From positions 62,015,615 to 62,079,614 of the forward strand of contig NC_068359.1 of assembly GCF_020536995.1 (NCBI RefSeq): DNA of 64,000 bases, given 5' to 3'. Every line of letters starts with the position of its first letter. The stretch's first letter is position 1. The notes under the pieces were generated by a model. The model saw only the letters and a list, made by a program, of their open reading frames with translations, did not search any database and had not been told where the DNA came from. Origin of the DNA: Dreissena polymorpha. Taxonomy: Eukaryota; Mollusca; Bivalvia; Myida; Dreissenidae. Made by a program: the position numbers and the translations under genes. Below are positions 57,050 to 64,000 of this stretch, piece after piece.

Positions 57050-60000
57050 TCAGCTAATCTTCGTTAGAACGGTATTAATCGTGACTTCTCGGACAGAGTA
57101 ATTATGTCTAGCTGTAAAAGACACCACTGTTAGTGAAATCACAACGAGACCAAACATATACAAATTGTTTTTTGGCACTTCAGAGATCGAAGATAAAAAG
57201 ATGAAAATGGTGGTCGGATTCCTCCAGAAAACAGCTTGGAGCACGTCAGAAAGTCGGGTGTGATTAATATACGCCCAAGAAACAGACAGAGCTAATAATT
57301 CATGCGGTCAGATCCTCAACAGGAATGAATCTTTGAATTAGAAATAAGAGTAACCCTTCTTAGTCGAGGTTAACCACGAGAAATAGAAGCCGCAGACACA
57401 TCTCCTCCCCTTTTTAGGGGAATGAAGAGTCTGTTGTGATAACCTCGAATGGACTAACACTGCTAAGATAGGACTTCAAAGTCCCGATTGGCCAGAGAAG
57501 TCTATCTTCATCTTCATGAACACCAGTTATAGAAAAACTTGGGAACTCGAAGATTTTAGGAAGCCATATAGAAGAGTTGATATAAAACAAAGAATCCTGG
57601 CTGACACAACAAAGTGAAGACACCATCTGATCAACTGAAAATGGTCGTATTCAACAGAAAAAGCATGAATTTCACTTCTCCGTATGGCTGAAGCCATAAT
57701 AAGAAGGAAAAACCATCTTAACATTATTTAGGAACTGTTACTAATCCTGATGAAGAGGTTCATAGGAAACCTAGTAAACAACCAACTTATGCAAGCCAAA
57801 TCCCATTAAGAGGAAAAGAAACGAGAAACATAGTGTTGAAGTTCCATGGCTTGGATCAGTTCAAAATATCTAAGTCAGCACAGATTTGTGATGACTTACA
57901 AAATCCAAGGTATGCGAGAGCATAGTCTGAATACTTTGATGGAGATAAGAACAAATTTATTATCATCAAAGAAATACATGCGAAAAACCTCTATGCATTA
58001 AGCAGAGTGATTGAGGTAATCAATATGCCCTCGAATACTCAGTCAGAAAAGAATTTCCAGAGAAAATCATAGACAGTTCCGGTGAAATATCCTTGCAAAA
58101 GTAACAAGGGTTGAAGCCCTTACAGAAAACCGTTCTTCTGTAAAGGTTACCAAATAATGGTCAGACATGTAGTGGCACATGTTTGGACCCATATCAAATA
58201 TGTCTCTCTGATATAGAATATTTGACCTGTACATACGTTTCTTGGAAACAATATACAGGAGATTAAAAAGGACATGGAACCATAATGCTATGGGTCACCC
58301 AATAGTGACCAAGAGGATATGGCAAAACTTCACCCTGACATTCCAAGAAGAATAGAATGGATGAGATATAAGCGTAAGCATCCAGTTGGTCTCAAGAAGA
58401 CGAATGTGTAACAATCGCACACGCTGCAGTATCGTAAACTGGACTCACGTACAGAGTAACTCTGTGGTTGTCTCTGGTCGCATACAAATCGACCAATAGA
58501 AAACCAAACGTAAGAAAATTCTGGTTCACCACTTCCTGATTAAGTGTCTAATGCGACAGAAAGAACTGCAAGGCAAAATGTCCAACAGGGCGTTGAGATG
58601 ACCTGGTATGTTTAGGACGATAGAATATAAGAGCACCGCCTTGCGGGCGCAGACCGCTCATCTATTTTTCTTTTTAAAGGTGAAGGGACCTATCTCAATT
58701 TCAATCACAAAGGAAGGAGGGGTGGAGTGGAGGGGGTGTATAGTGTGCGTGTGTGGTCATTTATTACATTTTCTTCCAAAAATGCAAAAAAAAAATGCAA
58801 TTTTTTTTTTGGGGGGGGGGGATTTTTGGGTGGGATGGTTGGACAGTATTTCAAAAATAAAATAATACAAAAAAATATTTGTGTTTTTTAACCATAATTT
58901 AAAAAAATTGCGCGGGGTTTGGTTAGGGGGGTATAGTGTTAGGGTGTGGTGGTCATTTATTAGATGATCTTTAAGGAAAAAAAACTTTTGGGGGGGGATT
59001 CGGGGGGGGGGCTTGGGGATGGATTGGGTGGAGTCTATTGTGGTATGTCAGGTAAGAGTTGTTTTGTCAAAGCATCAATCAAATCTAATCATAAATAAAG
59101 AATTTATGGCAATTTTAGCAAAATTAAATAATTTGACCTTGAAAGTCAAGGTCATTCAAAGGTCAAGGTAAAATTCAACTTGCCAGGTACAGTACCCTCA
59201 TGTTAGCATGAAAGTATTTGAAGTTTGAAAGCAATAGCCTTGATACTTTAGAAGTAATGTGGATCTAAACACAAAATTTAACCATATATTCAAAGTTACT
59301 AAGTAAAAAAAGGGCCATAATTCCGTGAAAATGACAACTAAAGTTATGCAACTTGTCCTTTTCTGTCACCTTATTATAGTTTGCAAGTGTTCCAAGTATG
59401 AAAGCAATATCTATTATACTTTAGGGGTAAAGTGGACCAACCACAAAACTTAACCAAATTTTCAATTTTCTAAGTATAAAGGGTCCATAATTCCGTCAAA
59501 ATGCCAGTCAGAGTTACATAACTTTGCCTGCACATTCCCCTTATGATAGTTAGTAAGTGTTGCAAGTATGAAAGCAATAGCTTTGATACTTTAGGAATAA
59601 AGTGGACCTAAACACAAAACTTTACCAAATTTTTAATTTTCTAAGTATAAAAAGGGCTCATAATTCTGTCAAAATGCCAGTCAGAGTTACATAACTTTGC
59701 CTGCACATTCCCCTTATGATAGTTACTAAGTGTTGCAAATATGAAAGCAATAGCTTTGATACTTAAGGAATAAAATGGACCTAATCACAAAACTTAACCA
59801 AAATTTTCAATTTTCGAAGTATAAAAAGGGCACATAATTCTGTCAAAATGCACGCCAGAGTTATCTTACTTCGCCTGCCCAGTCCCCTCATGATAGTAAG
59901 TAAGTGTACCAAGTTTGAATGCAAAAGCATTAGACTTAAACGCAAAACTAAACAGGACGCCGACGCTGACGCCGACGCCAAGGTGATGACAATAGCTCAT

Positions 60001-61100
60001 TTTTTTTTGAAATAGATGAGCTAAAAATTTATGCTCTTGCAGAGAACGAGTAAGAGCCTGTTATCCAGATACAAGGAGTGATAATCTGTTCACCTCTGTG
60101 TCTGGATGTAAACATCGAGTGATGTGTTGTTAAACGACACCATCACACAGGAGTTGTGAAAACGTGTTGCAAATGAAAAACAGCTAAAAAGTATGCTCGT
60201 TTTCCAAGATGTTGATGTGTAAAATATATTCATAAGGATACCACATCAGGATAAGTGGTTCCAGATGAGCGTCCTCAACCTTCCCTTCTCACATCTGTAT
60301 AAGATGTAAGGAAGGTTGTGGTGGAAAACGCTATACTCCTGCCAAGATAATCTTCTAGTCTAGGCACCACTGAATAGTGGAAAGTAAAGACAAAAAGATG
60401 GAAATCTGTGTCATATAATAATCCTGAGATCAATTGCAACATACTTAACAATAAATTTGAATAGGACGTAAGAAAATACGTCCCAACAGAAAAGCCGGTA
60501 ACCGGACCGATAATACCGACCGGTGCCGGTACCATAAGTCAAGGATGGGTAGGGAAAGAAAACACGGCAAGCCGAACTTTCCCACTCCCATCAGACTAGA
60601 AAGTTGGTAGAATAGAAAAGTGTTGAACACTTTAAATAGTATGATCTTTCTACGGAAGCCTTTTTCTTGTACCAAAAAACAGCGACTTTAAAAACCTGGA
60701 GAATAAAATGTCGTGTAGTCATCGATTTGTGAAGTACAGAAGTATGACTGAAAATGGTACCTCCGGCATCGTAAGTGTGGTGGCAGAAAAAGTTGAAACC
60801 TCTAGGAGTAACCTTAGGGAAGTCCATCCTTGCCGGTAGAAGACTAGGAAGTCTTCAAAACTGGTTTGGTTAAGCCCTTATTTCAAGAATCCTAACCATA
60901 CGAATTCCGATAGGAGTACGACCAGTTATAGAAAGACGGCCTGTTAAAGCCAGAAGTGTAATAGATGAAGAACTTTTAAGAGGAAAAAGTTGTTCTTTCT
61001 AATAAGCTTGTCTCGAACAAGGGATCTTGAAGATGAAAAGAAAGGATGCGATCCCTCCAGATCCTTAGCATCTTAGATCTGAGTTCGATAGCTCCCAAGC
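57050..61100 (-). mobile_element. Broken DIRS-like (tyrosine-recombinase) retroelement fossil
   Basis: On the minus strand the left part (about 57050-57800) resembles the tyrosine recombinase of DIRS-like elements, with ALSVSWAY and AVFWRNPTT boxes. The part at about 60270-61100 resembles the polymerase/RNase H region (for example a GGT..SHTSV box). The order fits DIRS elements. It is broken at many places and is old. A Helentron-like element (58620-60028) is inserted between the two parts. The element may reach left to about 56600 and right to about 63640. Family assignment is by motif resemblance only. Confidence 0.5.
58620..60028 (+). mobile_element. Helentron-like element inserted in the YR fossil
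   Basis: The left end ATAAGAGCACCGCCTTGCGGGCGC contains a hairpin (GCACCGC..GCGGGCGC region), followed by the 5' segment GCTCATCTATTTTTC. The right end has GACGCCGACGCTGACGCCGACGCC-type repeats (about 59957-59981), the hairpin AGCTCATTTTT..AAATAGATGAGCT, then AAAAATT. The 5' segment is complementary to the outer right arm (GAAATAGATGAGC). The body shares monomers with 55247-56543 ('AAGCAATAGC', 'TTCCGTCAAAATGCCAGTCAG'), though the ends differ. Confidence 0.7.
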
Positions 61101-61950
61101 CATCTACAAGCCTGTGGCAGCCATGCGGTCAAGCTGGTCTGCAATCCTATGTATCAGCCCTCTCTCAGTTGACATTTCTCCAACATGGAATAAACAACTG
61201 AGATAATAGTAAAAACAAATGGCATAGAAAGCGAAAGTATGATAATGTCAGAAATCTGATCCGGCAGTTTGGAAAAATCCAAATTGTTAGTCGGGACAGG
61301 TACAGGGGACATGTAGCTTTCACCGCCATAAAGCGGTTCAGGCTAAGTCATGTCCTAAGGGACTATCAATGAAGATGGAGCAGGATTATTGTTGATTCTA
61401 GTAACTTGAAAACATGCACTGTCGTAGTAGCCATAGAAAAGCAGAAGTCGACACGAAACGTCGTCTTGCTAATCCTGCTAGGCTCACGTTTGTGGCCCAA
61501 CTGTTCCGTGACAGTGACTTCAAAGCCGACAGGTAACAGCGGGTTAAAAATTCATCCCTTAGGGTCTCGAACATAAATTATAGACCTGATTAATAGTGGT
61601 CAAATAGTACTGTTCGGCCTTAATGTTAGACTCCGAGCCCGCTCCAGCCGAACCATCTGCAAGATCAGTGGTCTCTATGTAGCCGGCTGAGATAGAAGTA
61701 GGAATACCAGATTGAGGTTTTTCATAATCTTCTAGCATTAGTGGTTCATTATCTCACACCAGAATGGATTAGCCAAGTCAGCGGAGATGACTTGGAAACC
61801 AAAGGTCGCCAGTAGAACACCAGTATTGAAAGCACAAAGTGTCGTGGAGACTGTTGAATCCATAAAATAGTGGATTCGATGGAGTCAAAACTAGGGGTAT
61901 ACAACTAGGTAACGTAGAAGATACCAATGGGGCTACATAATATGACTTAT
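61101..61950. other. GC-richer sequence upstream (minus strand) of the YR fossil
   Basis: No recognisable domain. Base composition matches the fossil's coding parts more than the flanks, so it may be the fossil's 5' region. A unit around 61780-62110 reappears in diverged form at about 62326-62570. Confidence 0.35.
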
Positions 61951-63300
61951 GAAAGCACAGGGTAATACCCGGTGATTGGAAACTGGTGACCAAACCGGAC
62001 CGGTCAATGACCGGTGACTGTTGCCCGGTGAACGGACCAGTCATAATATGACCGGTAACGTTACAGGTTAAAGATTGAAATATGGTGGAATCAATATGGT
62101 CTGACATCAATGTCGAGAACTGCTCGGAAAAGAAGAGCGTGCCAAATATCCCATATGATGGTGATGAGACATCGTTAAAGCAGACGACGATGAGTCATTA
62201 GATGACGAAGAATAGGAGGAAGAATAGTCCGATGATGAAGAACGATTTCTTCCTCTGACCGGTGACCAGTGATATAACCGATTACCGGTGCTATGACCGA
62301 TCAATCACCGGTGACCGGTGCCCAGTTACCGGTGACCGGACCGGTCATAATATAACTGCGTCAGAATGGAAATATCTGGTGAAGAAGAGTGACCATCCAC
62401 GAAGTCATCAAACTGATAATGTAAACCGGAAATCAACGGTAGATTATCAGTATTGATAGGCACAAAGTGTCCAGAATAATTCTGAATCCATAATGTATTA
62501 GGATTCGATAGTATAGCAACAGGGGGTACACGACTATTCAACATAGAAGATACCCGTGGTGCTGACAATGTAGTTCTAGTGGCGAGAAGAACAACTTATC
62601 CCGAAGCCTGAAAGTTAAGCAAACCAGCGTTCGTAGACAAATCAGGCTCGGTGACTGCAACACGTGTGGATGCCATATGGAAACCAACACACGTGAAATG
62701 GAGACATGAGGAATAAAATGGGAACCATCGCTATGACCAGTAGGTACGTGAACGCCTACTTGAGGTCCGAGTTCTATCCTGTTGTATCTATGGTGGCAGC
62801 TCGCTGACGATGATGAGTCTTTCGACGAAGAAGAAGAAAAACAGTCCGATGATGATGAACGACCGCTTCTTCTGACCGGTGACCGGACCGGTCAATGGCC
62901 AGTGACCAGTGACCGGACCGGTCAATGACCGGTGACCGGCCGGTCATATCATGACTGGTGACCGGACCGGTCATACCATGACCATTGACCGGACCGGTCA
63001 TACCATGACCGGTGACCGGACCGGTCATATCATGACCGGTGACCGAACCGGTCCCCGGTGAACGGTGTCATGGACCGGTGACCGGACCGGTCATATCATA
63101 ATTGGTGACCGAACTGGTCATAACATGACCGGTAACCGATGACCGGACCGATACCCGGTGACCGGTGCCATGGACCGGTGACCGGACCGGTCCATGGGCA
63201 CCGGTGACCGGTGCCATGGACCGGTGACCGAACCGGTCCCCGGATGACCGATGACCGGTGACGTACCGGTCATATCATGACCAGTGTTGGTACCGGAAAA
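61950..63300. repeat. ACCGGT-palindrome repeat field
   Basis: Dozens of 'GTGACCGGACCGGTCAT' and 'CATGACCGGTGACC' motifs occur in three dense patches (about 61955-62080, 62255-62345, 62870-63290). A smaller patch lies near 60485-60535. Each ACCGGT is a 6-bp palindrome, and larger palindromes overlap in many registers. On the minus strand it reads as His/Gly/Arg/Pro-rich repeats (VTGHDMTGPV) without known domain. Between patches, a ~550-bp larger unit recurs once. Confidence 0.85.
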
Positions 63301-63309
63301 AGACCGAAG

Positions 63310-63640
63310 TATGGCGGCTGCCATATGGTCAGACATTGATCGTTGAATCTCATTGCAGCTCCATGATCAATTTCCTCGGGCAAAGACGGGCGTAAGGTAT
63401 GCGCCATATGGTCTGACGTCGACCGATTGATAGCATTAGCCCGTTTCGGTCAACGTCTTGCCCGGATGGCCACCGATCAATGTATGGCGGGAGCCATATG
63501 ATCTGATGTCGACCGACTGACAGTATTAAGCCTGTTTCGGTCAACATCTTGGCCGATGTCCGTTGTAAACAACATCTTCTAAAGTCTTGTTGTAGTCGAT
63601 ATATGAAAAAGAATAACAAAACATATTCGACAATAAAAAC
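63310..63640. repeat. Direct repeat, ~85-90 bp, about 2.5 units
   Basis: 'GCCATATGGTCTGACGTCGACC' (start near 63407), with 'CCTGTTTCGGTCAACATCTTG'-like continuation, recurs near 63494, and a partial unit lies near 63322. It borders the right end of the ACCGGT field and may belong to the same element. Confidence 0.7.
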
Positions 63641-64000
63641 TGGCCAAAGACCAGATTATCGTCGGCACATTAAATCATAATTTAACCATAATGAAATAAT
63701 TAACCTTTTCTCAGTTATGTTGTAAACGAGAAAGTCACTTGTACGTATAACATCACTGCCGTAGATCATAAATTTAACAAAAGTTTAATTCAACAATAAA
63801 ATGACCATCAAGTAGATTGTCATATGGAGCGTAAAAATCGTTATTCTACACAATAACAATTGATAAACACTCTGTCAATGTATAAGAAGAACACGCTTTG
63901 CACGTTCTCGCTATGTAGTAGAAGAACACGTTTTGCACCCAGCATGGTAGAAATAAGGCATTGTTCAATAAAAGCAAGCATGACATACTTTTAAAAATCA
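63641..64000. other. AT-rich right edge with a short direct repeat
   Basis: AGAAGAACACG.TTTGCAC recurs at about 63886 and 63921. Nothing else is recognised. Confidence 0.5.

Noticed and set aside
62774-63336. His/Gly/Arg/Pro-rich minus frames as a repetitive protein
   Set aside because: They are translations of the ACCGGT repeat field; frame and composition follow from the repeat, and other frames are similar.

Overview
This window is animal nuclear DNA, most likely from a bivalve mollusc. It is AT-rich, its genes have short exons split by large introns, and most of it is repeats. Many copies carry the 'GTGACCTTGACCTTTGACC'-like and 'AAGTTTCATGAAGATC'-like monomers familiar from bivalve genomes. 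Two short families here (14672-14874; 15044-15256 with 16259-16471) resemble repeats I associate with Dreissena-like mussels, but I could not run a search. There is no sign of bacterial, organellar or phage sequence.

All genes that could be modelled lie on the minus strand. (1) A PARP12/ZAP-like CCCH zinc-finger gene starts at 14448 and runs off the left side. Four exons (14448-13709, 7689-7604, 4572-4435, 3686-3562) have compatible splice sites and phases; the WWE and PARP parts are not in the window. (2) A TRIM-type gene relic (coiled coil plus NHL-like repeats) lies at 21250-19884 and carries several breaks. Pieces of the same locus occur at 22030-22240 and probably in a duplicated block (18020-19692 and 26960-28902). 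(3) A three-exon gene at 45028-39490 encodes a trypsin-like serine peptidase domain with His and GDSGSP motifs, joined to an unrecognised N-terminal region. (4) A small three-exon gene (55172-48254) could encode a 97-residue protein that I do not recognise. Genes 1-3 belong to classes often used in innate immunity; no functional link can be proven from sequence.

The repeats have one striking theme. At least a dozen elements share one architecture: a small 5' hairpin after 'AACAAGAG' or similar, a short 5' subterminal segment, one or more ~150-200 bp monomers, a GAC-rich tract, and a 3' hairpin followed by 'TAAAAA'. The 5' segment is complementary to the outer arm of the 3' hairpin. Between families the sequence of these segments differs, but the complementarity is kept. 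This resembles non-autonomous Helentrons (HINE/DINE-1-like) with internal satellite-like monomers. Copies sit in introns, inside a LINE, and inside a YR-retroelement fossil.

Other mobile DNA: a 2.5-kb foldback element with ~555-bp inverted arms and TA duplications (49200-51738); two CAGTGCT-ended elements with 5-bp duplications (16758-17187, 51873-53584); a 650-bp GGGGCCGTCC-ended MITE (24796-25444); TTAA-type MITEs; a decayed L1/Tx1-like LINE (about 34985-38430); and a broken DIRS-like fossil (about 56600-61100, perhaps to 63640). Its right side carries a striking ACCGGT-palindrome repeat field. The remaining stretches are AT-rich, with no recognised gene.
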